From positions 1 through 34,196 of the IMG/VR virus record IMGVR_UViG_3300028883_000098: a stretch of 34,196 bases of DNA, one strand, 5' to 3'. The notes under the pieces were generated by a model. The model made no database searches, was not told where the DNA came from, and saw only the letters and a list, made by a program, of their open reading frames with translations. Shown here piece after piece: positions 22,408 to 32,360 of this stretch; within the stretch, counting starts at the first letter, position 1; each line of letters opens with the position of its first letter. This DNA is from a virus. The position numbers were made by a program, and so were the translations under genes.

Positions 22408-25326
22408 ATGCCAGGATATGACGGACAGGTAATCATCAACACCAAGCTGGATACGAAGGAGTTCGAATCCGGGGTACGTGGCCTCGAGGGCGTTACTCAG
22501 AAATCGATCGGGAGAATAAAGAAGATCATCGGGACCGCAGCGATCGCCACGCTCGTGACCAGCGGGATCAAGCAGGTAATCTCCGGAACATCAGCTCTCG
22601 ATACAGCAATGGCGAAGACGTCAACTTTGTTTGGTGATGTGGACGTAAACACATCGATTTTGAACAGAAGCATGCTGGCACTCTCATCAGCTAGCGGTCT
22701 TGCAGCTGATGGCATCGGATCTTCTCTTTACAACGCTCTTTCAGCCGGCGTGGAGGTCACCGAGGACATGGCAGAATCTACTGCCTACATGGAGAAGAAT
22801 GCACGCCTAGCGAAAGCTGGTTTCGCTGACATCGACACAACGGTTACCGCAACGGCAAAAGTACTGAACGCCTATAAGCTCGGTGTAGAGGAAACTGACA
22901 GAATCCACAAGGTTCTCATGCAGACCCAGAACAAGGGCATTACAACAGTCGGAGAGCTCGGCGGGGTATTAGCTCAGGTTACTCCTACGGCAGCAGCTTT
23001 CGGAATTAAGTTCGAAGAAGTCGGGACTCAGATCGCCATCCTCACAAAGAATGGAACGCCCGCAGCGCAGGCAGTTACTCAGATCAACCAGATGATCGCC
23101 GAGCTCGGCAAGAGCGGGACGATCGCAAGCAAGAATCTTATGGACGCTTCCGAGGCAGCAGGACACGGAAGGAAGTCTTTTTCTGAGCTCATTGACGAAG
23201 GGTTTAATGTCGGAGAGATCCTGAACATGGTGAAGACGTATGCAGACGAAAACAATCTGTCTATGGTTGATATGTTCTCATCTATCGATGCGGGAAAGGG
23301 TGCTCTTGCAATTGCTTCTAAGGGCGTGAAGGAATACAACTCCTACCTCGACGACATGAGCACGGAAAGTGATGTCGTCACAGAGGCATACAATAAGATG
23401 ATGAACACTTTCTCGGCGCAGGCAGACAGGCTTTCCGTCGCGATCGGGAATGCCGGAACTGTCATCGGCAAAAGGTTCCTTCCAACACTCACCAACACCA
23501 CAAAGAACCTTGCAGATGCGATCAACAGAATGAGCGGAGTCACTACCGCATCGTCTGAGCTCAAAGGGGCATATGAGAATCTGTCGATCGCTCAGGGTAA
23601 CTACAACCAGGTACTCGACAACACACAGGGCAAGTCTGACATAGTTTCTGAGTCCCTCCGGGAGCAGGCACGAGCTGCTCGGGATCTTGCTCTTGCAGAC
23701 CTCACGAAAAAGTACGCCGATTCCCAAAGAGCTCTATCAAAGATGAATGACTCCTTCGATGAAAACAGAAGAATATTCGAGGAAGGAAGCAGGGTCGTCG
23801 ATGAGCTGGCGAATAAATATCACATAACAAGATCGGAACTCATCAACCTTGATGCGGCTGGAAAGAATGATCTTTTCGGGTCGAATATTGAGGATGCTAG
23901 GGACCTCACTATTGCACTGATGAACATGAACGGAGTGAGGGAAGATTATATCTTAGGATCTGCTTCGATAAAAGAAGCGCAGGTCAACGAGAAGGCATTC
24001 ATCGAGGCGATCGCCCAGGCCTATTTGGCGGAAGATGAATCTGTTCAGCTACTCATCGATGCATATCCTGAGCTCGAAGAAAAGATTATGAGCGGTGTGA
24101 CTGCTATCAAAGACCGCACCACTGCACAGAAAGATTTCGAGCAGGTCACATGGGATTCAGCCGATGCTCTCAAGGAAGAAATTTACTATGTAGAAAGCTG
24201 GGGCAAGTACGGAAAATCCGCAGCATACAATGCTGAATATCTAGCACTCGCAAAAAAGAAACTTGCTGAGATGACAAAAATAGAGGCAAAGTCATCAGAA
24301 GCCGCTACCAATGCCACTGATGATGAGACAGAAGCTACGAATAGACTCACTCTTGCTCAGTGGGAAGCTCAGAACGCTCTCATCGCAGCAGACGAAGCAC
24401 GACAAAGAGCGTTTGATAATATGGGCAAAGATGATCCGTTTGAAGACATGGAAGACAGTCTCGAGAAATTCTCCGAGGATCTGAAGGACGAGGCTTCCTC
24501 CTGGGAAAATTACTTCGCTCAGTCTGCACGCACCATGTACGATGCTTTCGGAAGTGCATTTCAGTCACTCGGACAGGAACTCGGTATGATGGGTAAGAAG
24601 GTTAAAGATCTTGAAGGATCCATATCAAGTGCTGAGGATGAATTAAAATTTGCAAATAACGACCTGCTGGATGCGCAGGAAGAATATAATGAAGCTGTTC
24701 TTTCCGGTGATGCGGATGCTATAGATGCTGCAAAAGACAAACTTGAAAAGCAAAAAAGAATCGTAAGCGGAATAGAGGAAACAATTGCATCTCTTGAAGA
24801 TGAGAAGGATGCTGTCGAATCTGGTGAAGAGGCCTTCAAGGCTATGGGCAAGACAGCTCTTCTTGCACTTGCAGACGTGCTCGAAGGTCTTGGTGCCGAG
24901 CTTGCTGCACGTGCTGTTGCTGCCGCTCTCGGGTTTAACTGGGGAGGAGCTGCTCTTGCAGCTGCAGGAGCTATTGCAGCATACACCGCTTCCGGAGTGA
25001 TTCAGGGTTACGCAGGATCCTACGCAGAAGGTGGTATCGTTCCACAGATAGCCGGTGTTCCTTCCACCGGAGACAAGCATATTGCCGGCGTGAACCCCGG
25101 GGAACTGATACTCGATTTCGCTGATCAGATAAGTATTGCTACTCAACTTACCGAGTATTCCAGAATCTCTGAAATGCTCGGATCTCTGCAGTCAGGATCC
25201 GGCACAGTTATCCAGGTAAATCTCTCAGGATCGCAGATCTACGGACTCAACGAGGAAGCAGTCGGCCGGGCGATCTACCGCAATATCAAGACACTGCAAC
25301 ATGAGGGGGTTCTCAAGAAATGGTGA
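22408..25326 (+). CDS. Tail tape measure protein
   Basis: The protein has 972 residues from the ATG at 22408; a start further upstream would overlap the Gp15 gene. The TP901-type core (about residues 30-330; ALDTAMAKTSTLF, YNALSAGVEVTEDMA, AVTQINQMIAELGKSG) is followed by coiled-coil stretches (about 430-660 and 735-830) and an Ala/Gly-rich hydrophobic segment at about 845-890. The C-terminus carries GGIVPQIAGV. Length sets tail length: at about 1.5 angstroms per residue it predicts a tail near 145 nm. The stop overlaps the next gene by 7 bp. Confidence 0.93.
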   Translation: MPGYDGQVIINTKLDTKEFESGVRGLEGVTQKSIGRIKKIIGTAAIATLVTSGIKQVISGTSALDTAMAKTSTLFGDVDVNTSILNRSMLALSSASGLAADGIGSSLYNALSAGVEVTEDMAESTAYMEKNARLAKAGFADIDTTVTATAKVLNAYKLGVEETDRIHKVLMQTQNKGITTVGELGGVLAQVTPTAAAFGIKFEEVGTQIAILTKNGTPAAQAVTQINQMIAELGKSGTIASKNLMDASEAAGHGRKSFSELIDEGFNVGEILNMVKTYADENNLSMVDMFSSIDAGKGALAIASKGVKEYNSYLDDMSTESDVVTEAYNKMMNTFSAQADRLSVAIGNAGTVIGKRFLPTLTNTTKNLADAINRMSGVTTASSELKGAYENLSIAQGNYNQVLDNTQGKSDIVSESLREQARAARDLALADLTKKYADSQRALSKMNDSFDENRRIFEEGSRVVDELANKYHITRSELINLDAAGKNDLFGSNIEDARDLTIALMNMNGVREDYILGSASIKEAQVNEKAFIEAIAQAYLAEDESVQLLIDAYPELEEKIMSGVTAIKDRTTAQKDFEQVTWDSADALKEEIYYVESWGKYGKSAAYNAEYLALAKKKLAEMTKIEAKSSEAATNATDDETEATNRLTLAQWEAQNALIAADEARQRAFDNMGKDDPFEDMEDSLEKFSEDLKDEASSWENYFAQSARTMYDAFGSAFQSLGQELGMMGKKVKDLEGSISSAEDELKFANNDLLDAQEEYNEAVLSGDADAIDAAKDKLEKQKRIVSGIEETIASLEDEKDAVESGEEAFKAMGKTALLALADVLEGLGAELAARAVAAALGFNWGGAALAAAGAIAAYTASGVIQGYAGSYAEGGIVPQIAGVPSTGDKHIAGVNPGELILDFADQISIATQLTEYSRISEMLGSLQSGSGTVIQVNLSGSQIYGLNEEAVGRAIYRNIKTLQHEGVLKKW

Positions 25327-28300
25327 CCTACACAATCTTCATGAAAGAACTCTCGGCTACAACCTCATGGCAGGACATCACCCACGCAGTGGCAGAAAAC
25401 AAGATCCCGATCCGTAAAGGATTCGGGTCACTGTCTGAAGCGATCGATATGGGGTCTGTCTCTCTGAGTATCCATATGGAATCACTTGAAGCGGCTGCGC
25501 TCCTGCACACCTCACAGAAACAGGTGCTTATCCAGAAAGACGAGGTGACGATTTTTGAAGGGATCTCCTACAACGATGCTGACGTCGAGATGCAGATGAA
25601 CACGGATGTGGTCTATGCCTCGCTGAAGTTCAAGCCGTACTCTTCCCAGTTTGAAAAGGCCATCGTTCCGGAAGATACCGTCTACACAGATGTGAAGATC
25701 TGTGACCCGACAGACACTTCGAACTCTCTTGTTCACATCCTGTTCAGCCTCATGATCAACAATCTTCCCGGGGATCTTCCTTCTCTGCTGTCTAGCGTGA
25801 CCTCTTCTACCGCGATCAGCAACACAAAGACGCTCTCGATCGTACTCCTTGAGAAAGGCAAGAAGATCCAGGAATACCTCACAGACGTGCTCTACCAGAA
25901 TGGATATGCCTACTACATGGATCTGTTCTCGATAGTAGTCATAGAGCCGTACAAGGATGCCCGGGTAGTAGATCAGATCGTCGATATCAGAAACCTTGTC
26001 GAGGATCCTTCCATCTCACAGGAACCGTACATCATTGAGAAGAAGGCAGTCGTCAGGTTCCCGAAGGTCGAGGAATACAGCGAAGAGGTTGTCTATGAAT
26101 TGAACGAGGACAGGAACACAGACGGGACGCCGACTCAGATGGAAGTACTCGATGCGGGTGATTACTATCCGTTGGATGAAGAAGATCCTGCTGAGCTCGA
26201 TGCAGAATATGAGCCGGCTCGCGAGACTGATAACACCGAGTTCGTTTATGCAGAGAATCCTCGCCTGGATGTGCACACACGCAAAGCTGACCCCACAGGA
26301 GGCGTCTCTACGGTTCCGGCATACATTTCAGTATCAGAAATCGAACTAACGCCTACAGGGGCCACAGTTCAGCTCTACAACAATCTTACGGAAGAAGTCT
26401 CTCTCCGGAACATCCGTGTGATTGCCGGGACCGCTTACTACCGGAACTGGTCAAACATCTACGAGGATAATGACACGGACGCTACCGAAACAGAAGATCT
26501 TGACGGAATCTACATGCCTGACAAAGCAACGGCCGAGGACTTCATCAGGCGCTACCGTATGGAGGTGAACGCCGAGAAGACTCCGATCGCTTTCGAATCC
26601 TCCCTGTTCATTGCTCCGAATACGCTCATCTCTATCGCCGAGATCCCGTATGACATTCTTATCCGAACTGTCACAGACAAGAACGATCTCTCTGACGTGT
26701 ATGAGTACGAAGCAGTCGCTTACAGGGTCATCACTGTCTCCGTCGGCACCAGGATCCGCGTGAGTGGTCAGGGCAGAGCTCAGGACGGGAAATCCCCTAT
26801 CCCGGTCCGCCTTTACGCGCTCGGAGATGCAGACGCCCCCTTCGACACAGGAACGCGCGTCGCTGACGATACCGGAGGCGTGGCAGATGATACACAGACA
26901 CTCGGCACCGGAGCTGACTGGTCGCTCTCCCGGCCGACTCCCGGAGAGGGTCAGTACGTCTGGTACGTTATCGGGTACTACACTCCCCCATCGACATGGC
27001 CGACCGAGTGGACAACCCCGGTCAAGGATTCAGGACTCAACGCCTACGCCTTGCAACTCAGCGCTCCCCTGGGAACGACGATCAGCATGAGTGGACGGGG
27101 TGTACTGCAGACAGCGAGCCTGAAGTTCACCGCAGTACTCTCGAACATCTTGCCCGCATCCGTGAACTGGGCAATCTCTAACGGGACTTTGGCCGACGTT
27201 GCAGGTGATGACTACTCCAAAACATTGGATTGCTCTACGGTCTCTCTGGACAGCCTGACGATCACGATCACTGCGACTATCGAGGGGGTGACCTACTCTG
27301 CATCGATCGGGGTTCAGCGGGTATGGGGAACGATCGTTCCGGAGAACCTCGGAACCGTGACAGCCCTGCCTACCAGCGTATCAGGACAGCCTATCGCTTC
27401 CGGAGACTATTTCCTCGTAGGGACCACTTTCACAGAAGGGGCTACGACTTACACCAAGGGCGAGATCTGGGAATACAACGGAACCGCATGGATCCTGAGC
27501 ACAGACAAGGCGAAAGCTATGAGCCTGATGGCCGACTTCGCAGATCTGGAAGTAGATGTCGCATCACTGGTCATGGCAAACGCGGTGATCAAGAAGCTCG
27601 TGGCCATCGATGCGATGGTGAAGACTCTCCTTGCACAGAACATCACGGCCGGGCCCGGAGATGGAACTGCAAGCTCCGGTTTCCGATTCCGGGCAATGAG
27701 CGACGAGGATCTCACCGGTGCTGACAATCCGGTATTTGATGTGATGTACGACGACCAGTTACTTTTTAAGGTTGATATTGCAACCGGGAAGATCTACTTC
27801 GGTAACAGTTTCTGGTATGACCCGGCCGACGGGAAAATCCACACGCCGGAAGACAAGACTGTAATCGGTTCCGATGGGAAACTCAAAGCGGTAGATGCAG
27901 ACCTTACCGGGGCGCTTTCTGCAAATATCATTGAAATGAATGAGAATGCCTTCGTGGCTGGAAATGTCGCCCGCTACATCGCCGATTCTATTACATTCGA
28001 CAGCGGATTAGATACCAGCGACAAGGTCACCATGACGGCGATCTGTTCCGGATCTGCTAGATGCAAGGTAACCATTACGAAAGTCACTGAAGACGGCTCT
28101 CATTATGCTGACCTGGTATTCAGAGTCAAGAAGAACGGGACAACAGTTCATACTACCACGATAACTCACGGGACGTTGCCTTCCTCTCCCGTCACCTACA
28201 CATACGATGTTTCGTATGTATACGGTGATGTGATTGAAATTACGATCGGGATGTCCTTATACAACAGCGGATTCAATTATTTTATCGAAGGGCTCGGCCT

Positions 28301-28373
28301 TTACTTCGATACATCTTTCAACACAAATGACGTTTTCTACTTTCTGCAGACAGAAAAGGTGGTTATTGCATGA
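25320..28373 (+). CDS. Large tail-tip / baseplate protein
   Basis: A 1017-residue protein right after the tape measure, where distal tail and tail-associated proteins are encoded. No separate short Dit gene is present, so this may be a single protein doing several tip jobs. The first 450 or so residues look like the hub (alternating beta and helices). Residues about 480-700 are repetitive beta modules including WEYNGTAWIL (about 718). Then come helices (about 730-780) and a C-terminal jelly-roll-like beta domain (about 870-1010) that may bind carbohydrate or receptor. The roles are inferred from position and composition. Confidence 0.75.
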   Translation: MVTYTIFMKELSATTSWQDITHAVAENKIPIRKGFGSLSEAIDMGSVSLSIHMESLEAAALLHTSQKQVLIQKDEVTIFEGISYNDADVEMQMNTDVVYASLKFKPYSSQFEKAIVPEDTVYTDVKICDPTDTSNSLVHILFSLMINNLPGDLPSLLSSVTSSTAISNTKTLSIVLLEKGKKIQEYLTDVLYQNGYAYYMDLFSIVVIEPYKDARVVDQIVDIRNLVEDPSISQEPYIIEKKAVVRFPKVEEYSEEVVYELNEDRNTDGTPTQMEVLDAGDYYPLDEEDPAELDAEYEPARETDNTEFVYAENPRLDVHTRKADPTGGVSTVPAYISVSEIELTPTGATVQLYNNLTEEVSLRNIRVIAGTAYYRNWSNIYEDNDTDATETEDLDGIYMPDKATAEDFIRRYRMEVNAEKTPIAFESSLFIAPNTLISIAEIPYDILIRTVTDKNDLSDVYEYEAVAYRVITVSVGTRIRVSGQGRAQDGKSPIPVRLYALGDADAPFDTGTRVADDTGGVADDTQTLGTGADWSLSRPTPGEGQYVWYVIGYYTPPSTWPTEWTTPVKDSGLNAYALQLSAPLGTTISMSGRGVLQTASLKFTAVLSNILPASVNWAISNGTLADVAGDDYSKTLDCSTVSLDSLTITITATIEGVTYSASIGVQRVWGTIVPENLGTVTALPTSVSGQPIASGDYFLVGTTFTEGATTYTKGEIWEYNGTAWILSTDKAKAMSLMADFADLEVDVASLVMANAVIKKLVAIDAMVKTLLAQNITAGPGDGTASSGFRFRAMSDEDLTGADNPVFDVMYDDQLLFKVDIATGKIYFGNSFWYDPADGKIHTPEDKTVIGSDGKLKAVDADLTGALSANIIEMNENAFVAGNVARYIADSITFDSGLDTSDKVTMTAICSGSARCKVTITKVTEDGSHYADLVFRVKKNGTTVHTTTITHGTLPSSPVTYTYDVSYVYGDVIEITIGMSLYNSGFNYFIEGLGLYFDTSFNTNDVFYFLQTEKVVIA

Positions 28374-28633
28374 AAAAAATCATCATAACAACAATCTTGT
28401 TTCTCCTGGTCAGCTGCGCCTACGACTACGATCCTTGGGTCGATGATGCAGTGAAGGTGACATCTGACAGCATATTCTCGATAGGTGGAGAGCTCATGCT
28501 TTCAGCGACTTGCTACCCTCCTGTGACTGTCTACAATCCGAACGTATACGAGATCACGATACTCTGTAATGAGACGGAGTATGAGATACAAGGATATGAA
28601 GAAATAACTATTGAGACGGGGGTAAGCAAGTGA
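28370..28633 (+). CDS. Small lipoprotein in the tail module
   Basis: An 87-residue protein with a type II signal peptide: MKK, a hydrophobic run and the lipobox LLVSC with Cys16. The mature part is short and beta-rich. The ATG overlaps the tail-tip gene stop (ATGA). A lipoprotein amid tail genes is unusual. It could block the receptor after lysis or prevent reinfection, as in T5 Llp, but no similarity is seen. Confidence 0.75.
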   Translation: MKKIIITTILFLLVSCAYDYDPWVDDAVKVTSDSIFSIGGELMLSATCYPPVTVYNPNVYEITILCNETEYEIQGYEEITIETGVSK

Positions 28634-28884
28634 GCGATATCGTCATTGTCGCGATCATCACAGGAGCCTTTGGGCTGGCACCGCACGTTATGGCTAGATT
28701 CGGGGGGCAGAAGCGCGCTCTTGATCGCGTCGCAAAGGCAACAGAGATCAACTTGAAAAGTATCAAGATCATATTCAAAGCACTGCGCGAGCAGTCAATC
28801 AACGGTGAGAGCATAGAACAAGAAAGAAAGATCGACGAGTTCCTCATGGACTCGACGAGCTCTGGATTCTTCAGGAGGAAATAG
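28630..28884 (+). CDS. Small N-terminally membrane-anchored protein
   Basis: An 84-residue protein starting at GTG with a 4-bp overlap. Residues about 3-20 are hydrophobic (one membrane helix), followed by a charged helical region ending in a basic tail (FFRRK). It pairs with the lipoprotein gene before it. A holin, an inner-membrane partner of the lipoprotein or a tail accessory protein are all possible. Confidence 0.6.
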   Translation: MSDIVIVAIITGAFGLAPHVMARFGGQKRALDRVAKATEINLKSIKIIFKALREQSINGESIEQERKIDEFLMDSTSSGFFRRK

Positions 28885-28886
28885 AG

Positions 28887-31439
28887 ATGCCAGATTCAGC
28901 AATAAACGGGCATGACCCAGTGGCAACATGGGAGTGGACCAGGAATTTTCTCACACAGGCAGCATCAGGCTCTGAGTCCGGTGCGATCGGATCCGGAGCA
29001 AAACATCGATGGATGAGCCTTGACGCTCTTCGTGCCCTGTTGGTCGAGGTGGCCAATGTGGCCAACGTCCTCACTACTACCACGGCGGGCAAGGTCCTAG
29101 ACGCTCGCCAGGGGAAAGCCCTGAAAGATCTCATCGATGCGATCGTCGCCAGTGAAGGCATGGCCAACGGGATCGCCACTCTCGATTCTTCCGGGAAGGT
29201 CACGGCTTCGCAGATCCCTGCTCTCGCTCTGGTCGACGTGTACACCGTGGCCTCGGAAGCTGAGATGCTCGCATGTGGTGCTGAGCAGGGTGATATGGCG
29301 ATCAGGACAGATGAGAACATGATCTACATACTCGCCACAGCCCCGGCTACCACACTCGGTAACTGGGTGGAGCTGACGGTTCTTCAGGATCTCATTCAGA
29401 GCTATATTGACGATCTGGCCGGAGCAGAACGGACTACTGAGACTGTGTACGGAAATGCCGTCGCGATTGCTGAGGAAGCTGCTGCAAGAGCTGACGCGGA
29501 TACTGCAATCCAAACCTCACTCGACTCCGCAAACATCGAAATCGCCCAACTCCGTGAAGAGAACAATGGACTCAAGCACTCTCTCGATACTGCCAATGCT
29601 CTGAACTCTGAGACAGGCGAAGAAACAGGCAACGGTGCTGTCTCTCTCCCTGCGAACGCTATCAACGGAAGACTTGGATTGCAGATAGCAGGTAAGACGC
29701 TTGGTAATATTGCAGAACAGAATTTAACCGAATGGTCTGGAAAAGCCTACCACTCTATTGTTGATAATGGCGATGAATACGAAGTTACAGTAACAAATGC
29801 TTCAGGAGATTACCTTGTAGATAACATCATGACGATTGGTGATACATTCTTTGCAATGGTGAGAGTCAAAACATCTATGGCAGGGCTGTATTTTGGAACT
29901 ACTATTAATAAGACATACCATAGTGGTTCTGGGAATTATGAAATAATTGCAATAAAAGGAACGGCAACGGATACAAACTTAGGCTTTAACTCTGATACGA
30001 CAGGAATCTACTATGTAGACAAGACTTTCGGTATTAGAGTATTCAACCTCACTCAATCATACTCATCCACTGCACTTGCGACTATCACAGCAGAGAAGAT
30101 GATGAGAACCACACCTTACTACTTTGATGGTTTGAAGAGTGTCGCTGGCTACGGTCGGTTCAGGTTTGTGAATGCGAATTTGTTGAACAATGAAATATCG
30201 TGGGGTTCAACGTGGTCAAACGATATTGCTATATACACAAATATTGCACCTTACAAGACGTATAGATTTTCTTGTGTGTCAGTTGACAACGCCACATCTT
30301 GGAGATGGGCTTTCAGATTCTATAAAAACGGTGTTGATGTATCAGCAAATATTACACCTTTTTCTAGTGGATATTTTTATAGCTCGGGATTAGGTTGTTG
30401 GTTAAATAGCGCAAACACCACATCAAAAGAAATTACTATTTTCCCTTCAGCTGATATTGACTGTGATGAAATAGCCATTATGCTTTTACTTGGTGATTCA
30501 ACTTCCTCATTGACAAGAACTGTAAATGCACAACTCAACATCGGCTCCTCCGCTCTCGACTTCATCCCTCACGAACACAACGATGTGTTCTACAAGTCTG
30601 CTGACGATTTCCTCAGTGTTCCATCCATCGAGGACAAGCTCGTCTATATCAATGGAGCGTGGAAGCATAAGCATAATGTAGAAAGGAAAGTACTTGAGGC
30701 GAGTGATATTCTTTCATACAATGACGGTTCTGGTGCTGGGTGGGGAATCGATTATATGGAGCTGTCATTATCTGGATTAAACGTTTCAGATGTTGGTGGC
30801 TCTGCAAATGTTGGCAAAGCATATATTGATGTAGCAATAGAATTCCCCTACAATAACAGGTCAACAATATCCATCACTACTCTTCGCCATTATATAAACA
30901 GTTCTGGCAAAGTCTTTCTCGCAGTTCCCACAGGCACATATACGGATTTGGCTGATGCAAAAGCTAATATCTTTACAGATTATTCACTTTCCGAAATTTA
31001 CTACCAGCTTGCCGAACCATACTACACCGACGTTGAAGTCTCAGGCATCCCCACCGCATACGCAAACGGCTCAGTGTTCAACGACCCTGTTGTACCCGAT
31101 GCAGGGGTGTACGATTCAGGTATCACAATTCTCAACAGCGACTATCCTATTGAGTCCTTCGAGAGAATCAGCGTGTATGCAAATGGCGTGTTCACCGACC
31201 TTGATATCTCTACAGCGGTTATCACAGGAGACGGACTCAGCTTCACCCATCCCGACTTGTCTAAAGATGACATTGTGACCTTTGACTACAGATATGCTCA
31301 GGCATCACCGATGGGTGAGATGACAGCGGAATATTACAACAGTGCAGTAATTCTCAAGGATACCGTGACAGGTGCGTTATACCGGAAAGTAGATACCGTG
31401 GCGAGCGGTGTTCTAGCTACGACATTGGAGGCAGTATGA
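28887..31439 (+). CDS. Tail fibre / receptor-binding protein
   Basis: An 850-residue protein with AGGAGG before its ATG. The N-terminal 200 residues include a fibre-like region (TTTTAGKVLDARQGKALKDLID, about 71-92, and SGKVTASQIPALALVDVYTVAS, about 107-128) common in phage tail fibres, then a short coiled coil (about 205-240). The remainder is a chain of beta domains. From about 29690 to 31010 the DNA turns AT-rich, and the whole of 29416-31612 lacks GATC, which is frequent in the rest of the phage. This marks a recently exchanged receptor-binding part. Confidence 0.83.
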   Translation: MPDSAINGHDPVATWEWTRNFLTQAASGSESGAIGSGAKHRWMSLDALRALLVEVANVANVLTTTTAGKVLDARQGKALKDLIDAIVASEGMANGIATLDSSGKVTASQIPALALVDVYTVASEAEMLACGAEQGDMAIRTDENMIYILATAPATTLGNWVELTVLQDLIQSYIDDLAGAERTTETVYGNAVAIAEEAAARADADTAIQTSLDSANIEIAQLREENNGLKHSLDTANALNSETGEETGNGAVSLPANAINGRLGLQIAGKTLGNIAEQNLTEWSGKAYHSIVDNGDEYEVTVTNASGDYLVDNIMTIGDTFFAMVRVKTSMAGLYFGTTINKTYHSGSGNYEIIAIKGTATDTNLGFNSDTTGIYYVDKTFGIRVFNLTQSYSSTALATITAEKMMRTTPYYFDGLKSVAGYGRFRFVNANLLNNEISWGSTWSNDIAIYTNIAPYKTYRFSCVSVDNATSWRWAFRFYKNGVDVSANITPFSSGYFYSSGLGCWLNSANTTSKEITIFPSADIDCDEIAIMLLLGDSTSSLTRTVNAQLNIGSSALDFIPHEHNDVFYKSADDFLSVPSIEDKLVYINGAWKHKHNVERKVLEASDILSYNDGSGAGWGIDYMELSLSGLNVSDVGGSANVGKAYIDVAIEFPYNNRSTISITTLRHYINSSGKVFLAVPTGTYTDLADAKANIFTDYSLSEIYYQLAEPYYTDVEVSGIPTAYANGSVFNDPVVPDAGVYDSGITILNSDYPIESFERISVYANGVFTDLDISTAVITGDGLSFTHPDLSKDDIVTFDYRYAQASPMGEMTAEYYNSAVILKDTVTGALYRKVDTVASGVLATTLEAV

Positions 31440-31564
31440 TGGATAAGGCGTATATCAAAGTGCTGATAGCACGAATTGGGAAGGGGGAGATTCTGCTTGA
31501 GTCTCTTCCACAGGAGATTCAGGACGAGATACAGGCGGTGAGAAATGAAACAGCCGAGACCTGA
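31439..31564 (+). CDS. CD1375-like small protein
   Basis: The protein has 41 residues from the ATG at 31439, seven bases after GGAGG; an in-frame ATG at 31436 is the alternative. The pattern YIKVLIARIGKGEILLESLP, then QEIQDEIQAV, fits the short CD1375 family that follows tail fibre genes in many phages. Function unknown. It overlaps the next gene by 20 bp. Confidence 0.65.
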   Translation: MDKAYIKVLIARIGKGEILLESLPQEIQDEIQAVRNETAET

Positions 31565-31799
31565 CCACGTGAAGCACTTCTTCGTCTGCTTTATTGCTTC
31601 CGCTCTTCTGCTGATCGTCGCCCAGTGGATCCGCTGGTGGATCATCCCGGCGGTGCTTCTCACGCTTACGATTGGAGTATGGAAGGAGATCCACGACATT
31701 AAGACAACCGGCTTTGACTGGACCGACATCGCTGCAGATCTTATCGGGATCCTGACATCTCTCGCCCTGTTCGGGCTGACACTTGTAGGAGGAATCTAA
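31545..31799 (+). CDS. Membrane protein in lysis region, YfiM/DUF2279-like
   Basis: The 84-residue protein has a membrane helix at about residues 11-40 (possibly two), then GVWKEIHDIKTTGFDWTDIAADLIGIL, whose KExxD and D..AD..G spacing recalls the YfiM/DUF2279 group, and a final hydrophobic helix. In this place it may be a holin or antiholin. The assignment to a family is tentative. Confidence 0.62.
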   Translation: MKQPRPDHVKHFFVCFIASALLLIVAQWIRWWIIPAVLLTLTIGVWKEIHDIKTTGFDWTDIAADLIGILTSLALFGLTLVGGI

Positions 31800-32014
31800 T
31801 GGAACAGAAGAAAGGAACAGCAAAGATCGTGACGATCACTCTGCTTGTCGTGATGTTCATCGTAGGGGCTGTAGGGAGCTTCGTCTCGACCTTCGGGATG
31901 CCGGGGTACATCGACTTTCTGAAGGCCTACTCTCCGCTCTATATCTCGCTGATCGCATCGATCGGAGCAAACTCAGCGGTCAAGAAGGTGAAGGAAGCAA
32001 AGACCGATGTCTGA
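31799..32014 (+). CDS. Putative holin
   Basis: A 71-residue protein with a basic start, two membrane helices (about 9-30 and 40-58) and a charged tail (KKVKEAKTD), the size and layout of class II holins. AGGAGG precedes the ATG. It lies directly before the spanin genes. It would form the inner-membrane hole that triggers lysis. Assigned by topology and position. Confidence 0.65.
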   Translation: MEQKKGTAKIVTITLLVVMFIVGAVGSFVSTFGMPGYIDFLKAYSPLYISLIASIGANSAVKKVKEAKTDV

Positions 32015-32360
32015 CATTATCTATGCTGTACTCGGAGGATTAGTCCTCATTCTCGGCGCACTGTTCGGCCTGCAGAAAGGCAAGACGAAGAAAGAAACCA
32101 AGGAAAAGGAAGAAGCCCAGCAGGAAGTCCAGCGTCTCACCGTCGTCACGGCCGTACAGGCGCAGGCGAATGAGGTGAAGGACGAGCTGGCCGGGAAGCA
32201 GAAGGATCTCTCCCGGGAGAAGGAAGAGGTCGAGAAGGAGATCGAGGAGATCCCCCAGGAGGAAACGCATGAACTATCGCCGGAACTCAAGAAGCTGGCT
32301 GCTGCTCAGTATGATCGCACTCACTCTCGTTACAACGGGGTGCTCGACGACAGCGACTGA
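32007..32360 (+). CDS. Inner-membrane spanin (Rz-like)
   Basis: A 117-residue protein with one N-terminal membrane helix (about residues 5-23) and then a long coiled coil (about 28-88) rich in E, K and Q, the layout of i-spanins. These span the periplasm and meet the outer-membrane lipoprotein. The gene encoding that partner starts inside this one in another frame (32269), the classic Rz/Rz1 arrangement. Overlaps the holin gene by 8 bp. Confidence 0.85.
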   Translation: MSDIIYAVLGGLVLILGALFGLQKGKTKKETKEKEEAQQEVQRLTVVTAVQAQANEVKDELAGKQKDLSREKEEVEKEIEEIPQEETHELSPELKKLAAAQYDRTHSRYNGVLDDSD

